Of a stretch of 41,602 nt of DNA, positions 12,301 to 22,451 are shown piece by piece. Within the stretch, counting starts at the first letter, position 1; the number at the start of each line of letters is the position of its first letter. The notes under the pieces are model-generated. The model saw only the letters and a list, made by a program, of their open reading frames with translations. It did no database searches and was not told the DNA's origin. The stretch is from Lojkania enalia (lineage: Eukaryota; Ascomycota; Dothideomycetes; Pleosporales): assembly GCA_010094045.1 (NCBI GenBank), contig ML986756.1, forward strand, positions 60,267 through 101,868, read 5' to 3'. A program made the translations under genes and the position numbers.

Positions 12301-13026
12301 AGACCGAAACTAGCTTACTTACTATTCTCTAGTTTAATCTTCTAATCGTACGGTTATTATTTAAGCAGCTTATCTACATCCTTATATAAGAAGATAGATA
12401 ATAGGTTGTAGTATTCTTTAGGCACTTTAGTAATAGGATTAGTATATACCTTTAGGGCTAGAGCCTTATTAATATTAGCTATTAATATAGCGAAGATTTT
12501 ATAGTTAAATTGCTAGGAGAGTTAGACTAGTAGTACGGTACCTATATAGTATATATCTAGCTATAGCGCGGACTTTAGATATTTAGGTTTAAATAAGTCC
12601 TCTTAGCTATAATCTTTATTTAAGGTTAGGTTGGTTTTAGTTTTAGATTCTTTTAACTAGTATAACATCTTAGGTAGCTAGTAATTATATTAGGTATAGC
12701 TTAATAGATAGAGCTTTAAGTAGTACTACCTAGGCTTTATACTATATAGGGGTTATAAATCAGTTACTTTAGGATCTCCTTTTATATTAGGTTCGGGTAG
12801 TTTATAATCTTTAATAACTATTTAAACAGCCTATTAGTAGGCGATAATACTAGTAGATTATAAGTATTAAATTAGGTATTAGTTAGTAGTAAAGACTAGC
12901 TATTTATTCTTATAGTCTAGGTTTATACGATACTTATATATCTATAGCTATCTTAGAATTAACTAGTATTTTCCTAGTATAGTTATATAGAGATATACTA
13001 TCTCTAAATAGTTTAGGTATTAGAAG
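9356..13026 (-). pseudogene. RIP-inactivated pol of element B (RT to chromodomain)
   Basis: Reverse complement of A positions about 5140-9030: 3' untranslated repeats near 9356-9500, chromodomain near 9550-9700, integrase about 10,000-10,700, RNase H about 11,000-11,450, and the RT active-site region near 11,830. Element A interrupts it at its left end (TAGTA) and a family D solo LTR at its right end (GTTAG at 13,027-13,031). RIP damage is heavier than in A. No open frame of useful length remains. Confidence 0.85.
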
Positions 13027-13031
13027 GTTAG

Positions 13032-13310
13032 TATAACGGTATAGGTAAGATAATAGGTCCGAATGCGGTACGAATCTACTTAGAGGCATATAGAAGTACG
13101 TAGGGGATTAGAGACCTGGGAATTCTATTAACACCTATAGGCCTTGTACGAAAGGATATAGAAGAACTACTAAGCTACTTATGAGGGAGTGTGCAACTAT
13201 ATACGGAAGAGAAAAGGGGTAGAACCGGGGGTAGGATAAGATAAGCGAAAAGCTTTGGGATAAGGTTATATATGAAGCTTTTCGTGGAACGATTTCTTTG
13301 CATCGTTACA
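13032..13310 (-). repeat. Solo LTR of family D, little mutated
   Basis: 279 bp, reverse complement of element D's LTRs. It is flanked by a perfect GTTAG duplication (13,027-13,031 and 13,311-13,315). No internal element sequence is attached, so it is a solo LTR left by LTR-LTR recombination. It keeps many CpG and CpA sites that are TpG or TpA in D's own LTRs, and stands out as GC-richer than everything around it. Its removal joins B's sequence exactly as in A near 5135. Confidence 0.92.
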
Positions 13311-13315
13311 GTTAG

Positions 13316-13883
13316 GGTAACTAAATAGGAGATAGTTCTTTTATAAAGGACTTCTCTATTAAAGCTAGTTAAATATAAGTTATATAGAAGTTATATCTTT
13401 TAGAGTTTTAGGGTACGTATAAGGTCTCTATAGATATAACTATAACTAGTAGCCCTAGTATTAATAAGAATATTAATATTTTACTAGACTAGGTCTTAAT
13501 AGATTAAGAAAGAAGCTAGAATCTAATAGTCCTATAACTATTTCTATAGAGGCTAGTTCTATAAATATATAGAGATTCGGTGTAGGTATAGTTCTAAGAA
13601 GTAATTTACTTCTAAGACGGACCTTTTAGCAACGTTCTAATTAGCGAGACTAGCTATATTTAAGAGTAAGAGTAATAGCCTTATCTATAAAATAATAAGC
13701 GTGTTAAGGATTGGTTAGAAAATTAGTTAGAGGATTAAGAGTAGAACTTATAGGGTATAGTAGAATTCTAAGACCCTTAATAGATTAATAGTAGAGAGGC
13801 GCTGTATTCTAGCAAAATATATCTCTTACTACTATACTTATAATAGCGTCCTTTACAGCAGCGTCTTTCTTATTTATTAAAGC
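13316..13883 (-). pseudogene. Element B gag end and protease segment
   Basis: Reverse complement of A positions about 4570-5130, covering the nucleocapsid knuckle (near 13,840) and the protease box (near 13,450). It is bounded by the solo LTR on the left and element D on the right. Stops and C-to-T change throughout. Confidence 0.82.
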
Positions 13884-13888
13884 CTACA

Positions 13889-14167
13889 TGTAACAATGCA
13901 AAGAAATTATTCTACGAAAAGCTTTATATATAACCTTATCCTAAAACTTTTCGCTTATCTTATTCTACCTCTAGTTCTACCCCTTTTCCCTTCTATATAT
14001 AGTTGTATACTCCCTTATAAGTAGCTTAGTAGTTCTTCTATATCCTTTCGTATAAGGCCTATAGGTGTTAATAGAATTCCCAGGTTCCTAATCCCCTATA
14101 TACTCCTATATACCTCTAAGTAGATTTATACTATATTTAAACCTATTATCTTATCTACGCTATTATA
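13889..14167 (+). repeat. 5' LTR of element D
   Basis: 279 bp from TGTAACAATGCAAAG to GCTATTATA. It has the same length as the 3' LTR and the solo LTR. Strongly RIP-mutated compared with the solo LTR. Confidence 0.93.
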
Positions 14168-14237
14168 TTATATAAAAGAACTTAATACTACTAATAATAG
14201 CCTCTTTAATAATATCGCATCAATTGTTTATTTAAAT

Positions 14238-14305
14238 ATATCTAAGTCTAAAATATATCTAAGTCTAAAATATATCTAAGTCTAAAATATATCTAAGTCT
14301 AAAAT
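14238..14305 (+). repeat. Four perfect 17-bp tandem repeats at the gap edge
   Basis: The unit ATATCTAAGTCTAAAAT occurs four times head to tail and runs into the run of N. The array probably continues into the gap and may be why the assembly broke there. It lies in the leader of element D, between the LTR and gag. Confidence 0.9.
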
Positions 14306-14306
14306 A

Positions 14307-15096
14307 NNNNNNNNNNNNNNNNNNNNNNNNNNNNNNNNNNNNNNNNNNNNNNNNNNNNNNNNNNNNNNNNNNNNNNNNNNNNNNNNNNNNNNNNNNNNNN
14401 NNNNNNNNNNNNNNNNNNNNNNNNNNNNNNNNNNNNNNNNNNNNNNNNNNNNNNNNNNNNNNNNNNNNNNNNNNNNNNNNNNNNNNNNNNNNNNNNNNNN
14501 NNNNNNNNNNNNNNNNNNNNNNNNNNNNNNNNNNNNNNNNNNNNNNNNNNNNNNNNNNNNNNNNNNNNNNNNNNNNNNNNNNNNNNNNNNNNNNNNNNNN
14601 NNNNNNNNNNNNNNNNNNNNNNNNNNNNNNNNNNNNNNNNNNNNNNNNNNNNNNNNNNNNNNNNNNNNNNNNNNNNNNNNNNNNNNNNNNNNNNNNNNNN
14701 NNNNNNNNNNNNNNNNNNNNNNNNNNNNNNNNNNNNNNNNNNNNNNNNNNNNNNNNNNNNNNNNNNNNNNNNNNNNNNNNNNNNNNNNNNNNNNNNNNNN
14801 NNNNNNNNNNNNNNNNNNNNNNNNNNNNNNNNNNNNNNNNNNNNNNNNNNNNNNNNNNNNNNNNNNNNNNNNNNNNNNNNNNNNNNNNNNNNNNNNNNNN
14901 NNNNNNNNNNNNNNNNNNNNNNNNNNNNNNNNNNNNNNNNNNNNNNNNNNNNNNNNNNNNNNNNNNNNNNNNNNNNNNNNNNNNNNNNNNNNNNNNNNNN
15001 NNNNNNNNNNNNNNNNNNNNNNNNNNNNNNNNNNNNNNNNNNNNNNNNNNNNNNNNNNNNNNNNNNNNNNNNNNNNNNNNNNNNNNNNNNNNNNNN
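14307..15096. other. Assembly gap (790 N)
   Basis: Undetermined bases. From its place in element D it should hold the rest of the leader, any continuation of the 17-bp array, and most of the capsid part of gag. The length may be an estimate. Confidence 0.99.
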
Positions 15097-15840
15097 TAGC
15101 TAAATTAGACTAGTATCGGTTTAAGAATACTAAAGAAATAATTTCGCTTCTACAATTGTATTTTATTATAAGTAATAAAGAGATAGAGGCGCGATAGGTA
15201 TTTCAGGTCCTAAGGATAAATAAGAGAAAAGCGTTTCTAACCTTTAAAGCTCGCTTTATTAGTACAACTATTAGGGGATCCGTATTCTAATTTAAGTAGT
15301 TCTTCTACCTATAGGATAAGATTCTCCCTAGCCTAAAGATACTAAACCTTAGCTTTAAGCTTATATAGAAAGATTCCTTTAATACTATAGTTACCTACTT
15401 AACAGCCTATAATATAAAAAGGAGAAGTATTTCTAACCTTCTAAAATAAACTACTAGCCTATAGATTGTAGTTAAAACAAATTTAGATTAGTATTAGAAG
15501 GTTTTTAAGAGTTTATCTAAAGTAACCTATAATCTAATACTACCCTAATCTACCCTAGTATTAATACCTTATTCTATTATAATCGCTTCTTAACTATCTA
15601 GTAAGACTCTTGTACTTAAAAAGTATATAACCCTAGGTAATTATTATAACTATAGTAAACTAGGATACTTTACAAATAAATATATAGTCCTTAGAGTATA
15701 AGAAATAGAAGTTAAATAAGAGAAGATTAAAGAAGAAGAGTTTTTAGACGCAAATAAATACTACCTAGATAGTTTTTAGGTAGGAAATAGAGACGCCTAG
15801 AAAAACTCTCTATTCTAGACTTAAGTAAGTATAATTTATT
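15097..15840 (+). pseudogene. RIP-inactivated gag of element D, C-terminal part
   Basis: After the gap a frame reads capsid-like sequence and reaches a nucleocapsid knuckle at 15,642-15,683 with C-X2-C-X4-H-X4-C spacing. All three Cys appear as Tyr (TAT) and the His as Tyr (TAC), each explained by one RIP transition. A following acidic stretch with KQEKIKEEEFLDANKY-like text (stops read as Gln) ends gag near 15,770-15,840. The N-terminal part is in the gap. Confidence 0.72.
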
Positions 15841-15849
15841 AAATATTAA

Positions 15850-18800
15850 TTTATTATATTTATTTAAAGGAAAGTATTTTTAAATCCCTACTATTCTATA
15901 TTTAAAAGATGTTAGTATACAACTAAACGCCCTTATTAATACTAGCGCCTAAGACTTCCTATTCCTTAATTCTATAGTAGCTAGATTACTCTCTTAAGCT
16001 TTATATATATTAGTATAACGCTTACTCTTTAAAATTACTATTAAAGGTTTTTAGGACTGAATTTAAACTCTAGTTAATTAGTATATCTACTTATACCTGT
16101 AAATTAATAGGAGAACTATCTAAAACTATCTATTTATTATTATAGATCTAGATACTTAGAATTATATTATTAGTATTAAATAGTTATATTATTTTTAACT
16201 CCAGCTAGATATAGATAAGAATTAGATTATATAGCCCTCTAAGTATCCTACTACTTATAATCCTTTACCTTCTCTTCTTATATAATTAACTCAGCTAGCA
16301 CGCGATAAGAAGGTAAAGCTAGATATCTAGCAACGCGACGCTCTATAGAAAAAGAATTAGTATTAGTAGTCTTATAGTCCGACTATCTATTATATTAAGA
16401 GTCTACTAAGACTGCTAAAACTATATTAGTCTTTTATAGCTTATAGTCTAAATAAGCTTAGAGCTCCCGCACGCTCGTATATAATAAAGTTTAAACCCGA
16501 TCTAAAGAAAGTCTATTCTTCTATTATCGCTCTTATCTTAGCTAATACTTTCTACTTTAATATAAAGAGAAAAGAGAACGAGTTTTTCTCTACGTTTTTA
16601 TACGAAATCGAGCGGCTAATTAAAAATAAGCAAGCCCTAGAGCTAGAAGATAAGACTAAAAACGAAGTACTAGTAAATTTCCGATTGCTATCTGAATACT
16701 ATAGATATTAGGATATATTTAGCAAAACTGCGGCTTATTAATTACCGGAATACCGCCCTTATAATTATAAGATTATCCTTATAAAACCCCTCCCTAATAG
16801 TTATAACCTGTTATATAAGTAGAATATTAAGAAGCTAAAGATAACTAAAAAGTATATTATAGATAATCTACGGTATAGGTATATTAAGTAGAGTCGGAGC
16901 CCTTTTATATCTCTAATCCTTTACGTTTATAAACCTAATAGCAACCTATATATCTATATAGATTATTATAAACTTAATACTCTTACCTATAAAGATATAT
17001 ATCTAATACCGCGTATAGATAAACTCTTATCTAAGCCTACTAAGGTAGTAATTTTTACTAAGTTTAATATTTGTGCAGCCTTTAATAAGATTAGAATAGA
17101 CTCTAGTTCTAAGAAATATACTACCTTTTAAACTCGATACAAAACTTATAAGTATAAAATTCTATCTTTTAGATTATATAATAGTCTAGTAACTTACTAG
17201 TACTATATAAACGACGTATTAATCGACTACCTAGATAACTTCTATATTGTTTATCTAGATAACATTCTTATCTACTTTAAAGATAAGGCGATATACGCTA
17301 TCTATATTAAGAAAGTTCTTAAGAGATTACGTTAAGTAGGGTTATAAGTTAATATTAAGAAGAGCGAATTCTATATTACCCGAACTAAATACCTTAGCTA
17401 TATCCTCTTAAATAAAAGCCTTAAGGTTAACCTAAAGAAGGTAGAAGTACTACACAACTAGCAGCTACCTACTACTATAACAGGTGTAAAATCCTTCTTA
17501 GGTTTTACTAGATTCTACTAACAGTTTATACCAGAATTCTCGCGTGTTGTAAAGCTAATTATCGTACTATAGAGTTCTATAACTTCTTTTATATAGATTT
17601 TAGAATATGATATTACCTTTAAGAAATTAAAGTTAGCTCTATTAAGTATACCTACTTTTTACTACTTTAACCCTGCGTTAGAAATAAAAATAGAAACTAA
17701 TACCTCTAATAGAGTAGTTGCAGGAGTACTATTATAGAAATATTCTAATAGAAAATAGTACCTTATAGTATTTTATAGTAAGGTTCTATCCGGTTTAGAA
17801 CTAAACTAGGAGATTTATAATAAGAAACTGTTTGCAATCGTTACTACGTTTAAGTAATAGAGGGTAGAACTTACTTTAGTAGCTACTAAGACTCTAGTAT
17901 ATACCGATTATCGCTTACTCAAATATTTTATAATTATAAAGATACTTAATACTCGTTAAGTTTATTAGACTAAGGAATTAGCTTAGTATTAGTTCCGAAT
18001 CGAGTACACCCTAGATAAGAATAATACTAGAGCGGATATTCTTAGTTATCGCGAATAAGATATAGAAAACTTAAAAGTAGCTTAAACCGACAACTGGTTA
18101 AGAGTTCTACTTAAACCGTATTAACTTTACCCCTAAATTAATGCCGAATTAGCCTAGTTCTATATTATCTAAATAATAACTTAAGCAGCTATACTAAATA
18201 TTATTAAAGGCTAGGAGTAGGTTATATTACTAGACTCTCTAAAGTTAATCGATATATTACTATAGGAAAACTAAGTTTCTTTTACGTAGGAATATATACT
18301 TTTATCTTATAAGTATTAGATAGAGAACGGACTACTCCTTTATAACAATCGCTTATATATTCTATTAGATTCAGGCCTTTATATATAACTTATATAAGAG
18401 GCTTATAACTAAGTATCCTCTATATACCTAAACGCTACTAAAACCTATTAGTTACTATCCTAGAAGTACTACTAGAAGGGTATAGAGGCTACTTATAAAC
18501 GATATATATAGAATTGTATTCTATACTATAAAGCTTATCTAATATAAATCTAAACCCCAAGTTTTATCTACCTACTTCTTATACTAAATTAATTAATATA
18601 GTATCTATATATTAACTTTAAAGATTTCCCTATAGATAAGTCCGGATATAATTAGATTATAGTAGTAATCGATCGCCTATCTAAATAAGCTATATCTATT
18701 TCCTACTATTATATAATTAACGTACGGGGAATAGCCGAATTATTTATTTAATAAATATACTACTTTAACTATACGCCTAAAACTATTATTTTAGATTAAA

Positions 18801-19755
18801 AACCTTAGTTTATATCTAGTTTCTGGTCTAAATTCTACTATATCTTAGGCGTAAAGATTAAACTATCTACTACTTATTATAAAGAAACTGATAGATAGAT
18901 AGAGATTATAAATAAGTATATTAATTAGAAACTGCGCTCTTTTGTATCTTTCTACTAGAATAACTAGAGTTCTTTATTACCTATAATTAACTAAGTATAA
19001 ACGACTCTACCCTATATAACTATTAGAATATCCCTATATTAGATTCTATATAGATTTAAGCCCTATTAGAGTTAGGATTAGAAATATTCTATTAATTCTA
19101 TTACTATAATAGACAAATTAAATTATAAAAACGCTTTAGCTCTAGTAACTCATATATATATAGCCTAGGAAACTATAAAGGCTAATATTAAGAAGGCTTA
19201 GAATCGTATATAATCTATTATTAACTATTATTAGTAACTAATTAATTAGTAGATTAGTAATATAGTCTACCTAAATACTAAGAACCTTACGGTCTAGAGA
19301 CCGAGCTAAAAGCTATCCGATTAATAGGAGGGCCCTTTTAAAGTACTAGAATAGGTTAGAAACTTATACTATCTATAGCTACCCCTAGAGTTGAGAATAT
19401 ATAATATCTTCGCACTAAACCTACTATATAAAGACCCCCAGGACTCTCTACTAGGGTAAGAAACTCTAAAACCACCTGCTATTACTATTAAGGGGGTAAA
19501 AGAGTAGGAGGTTAAGGAAATACTAGCTAGTAAGCTATATTGTAAGACTCTTAAATACCGTATAAAATAGGTAGAATATAATCCTAACCCGGTCTAGTAT
19601 AAAGCCTTAAATTTTATAGGTTTACCTTACAAGCTAAAAGCTTTTTATAATAAGTATCCGAATTAGCTAGGACTTCTAAAAGCTCTAACTAAATAGATTA
19701 AGGTATATGAGGATAGTATAGAGAATATAGATTACCTAGTAGATAATAATGTATA
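15850..19755 (+). pseudogene. RIP-inactivated pol of element D (PR-RT-RNase H-IN-chromodomain)
   Basis: One frame, -1 relative to gag. The protease box is N-T-S-A at 15,938-15,949 (from D-T-G-A). The RT active site reads YLDNILIY at 17,252-17,275 (from YLDD). Next come SFLGFTRFYQQFI near 17,490-17,530, RNase H near 17,680-18,060, and the integrase core with DPKFISGFW- and D-x-Q-T-E-like blocks near 18,790-18,900. A C-terminal chromodomain spans about 19,496-19,740 (LKYRIK-x-VEY, Y-K-L-K-A-F-Y, then x-I-K-V-Y-E-D). Trp and Gln positions of the chromodomain are now TAG. The frame ends with TAA at 19,753-19,755. The start is approximate. Confidence 0.82.
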
Positions 19756-19798
19756 AGAGTTAAGTAGTAGATTTAAAAACTAAAGTATAGGCCTAAAA

Positions 19799-20293
19799 TT
19801 ACTCTTCTATAGAATCCGGAGGATCTAATAGTAGGCTGTTAGATACCTCTCTAGTTCTCTCCTCCTCTACTCTTCTTCCCCTTTTTTCCCTCTAGACTCC
19901 CCCTAAACCTCCTCTACTTTATCTTTAGCCGCCTGAGAGTGCTGTAATATTAGCTTAAAGGCTAGATATTAGAGCCTTTAAAGCTAAAACCTAATAGAGT
20001 AACTTAGTACTCTAGTAGAATAAAGCTATCTAGATACTAGCTGTAGGAAGGTTATCTTTCTAACTCTTTATAACCTGGGCTATAAGCGCTAGACTATAAG
20101 TAGACTCTAAAATAGCTTCGAAAGCTACCTTTTTATTCTTCTTATCCCCTACGTATTAGACTACTACCTATAGTTTAAGATAGCCCTAGAGGACTAGAAA
20201 CTCCTCCTTATAATAGGAGGGGATCTATAAGTATGTTAGTAGTAAGTATTCTATTAGTATTAGATACGATTCGTACGGGGTTATACTTTTTAT
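19799..20293 (-). pseudogene. Antisense reading frame of element D, unknown protein, RIP-inactivated
   Basis: On the minus strand between the pol stop and the 3' LTR, one frame of about 164 codons ends in TAA at 19,799-19,801. It reads as protein-like text with helix-rich blocks (KKVAFEAILEST, STKLLY, VLALKALISSL) and a charged C-terminal third (REKRGRRVEEERTREV). About a dozen internal stops are all TAG or TAA, none TGA, and sit where CAG/CAA (Gln) would be one RIP transition away. The likely start is an ATA at 20,293 that would be an ATG before RIP. No known domain recognised. It may be a chance frame, but the stop pattern argues for a former gene. Confidence 0.5.
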
Positions 20294-20847
20294 TTTATAA
20301 GGTGTAATACTCGCATTTTTTTAATCTTAGAGACTAAAAGGTAAATATTATACGCCGCCCGCGGGCGAGTATATATATAGCCCGAAGGTAGATAATCTAG
20401 AAGGCCTCTAAAAAGGCTTTAAAAGGCGGGTAGAGTAGTATATTAATTAATTTTTTCTAAGAGGCGTTAGTAATACTTTAATAATTAACGGTTCTAGGGA
20501 TGTGTAATAATATATACGGAGTAGAAGTTATTATTTAGTTAAAGAAGCTTAGTTAATAATAACCTAGTAATATACTAAGGCTAGTAAATACTTGTTACTA
20601 TACGCGACGAAATTGCAATATTAATAAACCGTTATAATAGTAGTTACTAGCTAATATATAGGTTAATTATACTCACCGTAAAAAAACCTTACTTAATATT
20701 ACGTTAATAAATACATCTCTATAGGTAACTATATATATTAGCTTTTACTAGTAAATACCTCCTTAAAGAAATTTCTTTATACTAGAACCCATCTATAATA
20801 GCCCCGATTCCCTCCTGAACTAGTATAGATAGAGACTATTAGCCTAC
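20294..20847. other. Element D 3' non-coding region
   Basis: AT-rich sequence upstream of the antisense frame and before the polypurine tract. It holds a GC-rich perfect palindrome CGCCCGCGGGCG (near 20,354-20,365) in otherwise AT-rich DNA. It may contain the promoter of the antisense frame. I see no coding potential. Confidence 0.5.
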
Positions 20848-20861
20848 GAGGAGGGGGGTAG
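20848..20861 (+). promoter_or_regulatory. Polypurine tract of element D
   Basis: A GAGGAGGGGGG-type purine run directly before the 3' LTR, the expected plus-strand primer site. Confidence 0.75.
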
Positions 20862-21140
20862 TATAATAATATAAAGAAATCGTTCTACGAAAAGCTTTAT
20901 ATACAACCTTATCCTAAAGCTTTTCACTTATCTTATTTTACCCCTAGTTCTACCCCTTTTCCCTTCCGTATATAGTTGTATACTCCCTTATAAGTAGCTT
21001 AGTAGTTCTTCTATATTCTTTCATACAAGGCCTATAGGTGTTAATAGAATTCCTAGGTCCCTAATCCCCTATATACTCTTATATACCTCTAAGTAGATTT
21101 ATACTATATTTAGACCTATTATCTTACCTATACTGTTATA
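20862..21140 (+). repeat. 3' LTR of element D
   Basis: 279 bp. The terminal TG is now TA. It aligns without gaps to the 5' LTR at 13,889-14,167. The CTACA duplication follows at 21,141-21,145. Confidence 0.92.
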
Positions 21141-21145
21141 CTACA

Positions 21146-22067
21146 GGCGTATAGCTAAAAGTATTAAGTTCTATAGCGTTTAGGTTCTTCTAGTAAGTAG
21201 TATAATACTTCGGTTATTTACGGTAGTTACCGGGTAAATAATATAGGTTAGTATTGTATAGGGAAATTAGGTTAGTATAGTTGTTTAGAGTACTAGGTAT
21301 TATAACATCTATTATAGTACGGCGGAGCTTATTAGAGAGAGAATATTAGAGATATATAATTTATCCGATCTTATTTAGTTTAATATCTACAATCAGGCGT
21401 TGGAATTTAGTAAAGTAAGTAGAAAACCTACTTTAGTCTTACTTTAAGGTCTCTAGCTTACTCTATACTATAGTCTCCTTATTCTAGTCGCTATAGGTAG
21501 ATTTTAAGAAAGCGACTAAGCTGTCTATAGAGTTAATACCCTTATCTATTAATAGGTTAACTAATATTACTAGGTCTTATTCTAGGTAGGAATAAGTATA
21601 TAGAAGGTAGATATATTTAGTTAAGTATTAGTTAGCGTTTTCTTCTAGTTTATAGTAGAGTTTTCTAATAAAATATAAAAGCTCTAAACATTTACTAGAG
21701 AATATTAGAAGGTCGGGTAAGCGGTTAGAACGGAAATATAGGTTATATATAGTTATAGGCAGATTAAGGGTTAATATAAGTATCTATTTAGAAGCTAGAA
21801 TTATAGGCTAAATTAGGCTAAAAGCGGGTAATAGTTCTATTACTATTAATATACTAGTAGCTAGTAGAGGGGTAGCTATTTAACAGCTGCTGAATTCTCT
21901 TCGTATTACTTTAAAATCTAACTTATAGCGGTTCTCTTAGGTTACTAAAGCCTCTACTAGCATTTTATTCTTCTACTATAAAGAGTCTAGTTTACTTTAG
22001 ATCTTTTTAAATATATTAATAAGCGCGTTCTCGTCTATAGTATATAATAGTAGATAATATAATATAA
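21146..22067 (-). pseudogene. Element B gag, N-terminal part
   Basis: Reverse complement of A positions about 3640-4567: the capsid part of gag and the leader between gag and the 5' LTR. The join to B's next piece is at the CTACA duplication of D. Stops throughout. Confidence 0.82.
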
Positions 22068-22370
22068 TATTATAGACGCTTATATATAGTTAGTTAATCG
22101 TACTTTAAATAGTTAACTCTATTACTATATACTATATATAAATATTAAGATATTACGTAAAAAATAGAAATATCTATATTATATAAGTTTTTATAGAGGC
22201 TAGGTCTATACTATTATACGGGCTAGCTGGGTTAGCAAAACCTTCCTCTATTATAGTTATAATAAGTCGGTTATATTCTAGCTAGTAGCTAATAGCTGTT
22301 ACTAGCAGTTGGTTCGGGTATTATAGTAAGAGTAATATAGGTATAGAGGTGTCGCGGTATTACCGTAATA
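22068..22370 (-). repeat. 5' LTR of element B
   Basis: 303 bp in minus orientation, starting TATTATAGACGC and ending CCGTAATA, followed by CTAAA (22,371-22,375), the partner of 2786-2790. Confidence 0.92.
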
Positions 22371-22375
22371 CTAAA

Positions 22376-22451
22376 GTACTTTCTTAATATATTTAATATA
22401 TTTCTCTTCTATATTAGAGAAGATTAAAATATTATCTAAGTATATAATATA
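22376..22451 (-). pseudogene. Element C pol fragment with the RT active site
   Basis: This 76-base piece lies between B's right target duplication and the Fot1-like copy. On the minus strand it reads IIYLDNILIFSN, the Gypsy RT active-site box (YLDD with Asp to Asn). It continues leftward, across element B, into the RT end at 2790. To the right it continues, across the Fot1 copy, at 24,291. Confidence 0.8.

Larger units (their letters stand above)
13889..21140 (+). mobile_element. Element D: Ty3/Gypsy chromovirus with an extra antisense ORF, inserted into B
   Basis: A 7,252-base span including 790 undetermined bases, with 279-bp LTRs at both ends and a perfect CTACA duplication (13,884-13,888 and 21,141-21,145). 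Removing it restores B's gag reading as in A near 4567. Order: 5' LTR, tandem repeat, gap, gag knuckle, protease, RT, RNase H, integrase, chromodomain, about 1.1 kb of extra sequence, polypurine tract, 3' LTR. It is a different family from A/B: different LTRs and a different chromodomain type. All coding parts are RIP-damaged. Confidence 0.93.
2791..22370 (-). mobile_element. Element B: minus-strand Gypsy chromovirus, interrupted by three later insertions
   Basis: B is bounded by two 303-bp LTRs in minus orientation and by a CTAAA target duplication (2786-2790 and 22,371-22,375). Its body is reverse-complementary to element A. It is split into 2791-3336, 9356-13,031, 13,316-13,888 and 21,146-22,370, counting one copy of each secondary duplication. 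These pieces sum to 6,020 bp against 6,014 bp for A. Junctions fit A's sequence at A positions near 9047, 5135 and 4567. B inserted into element C. It is more heavily RIP-mutated than A, so it is probably older, as nesting also requires. Confidence 0.92.

Noticed and set aside
14238..14305. Tandem array considered as a CRISPR
   Set aside because: The units are directly adjacent without spacers, in a eukaryotic retroelement leader.
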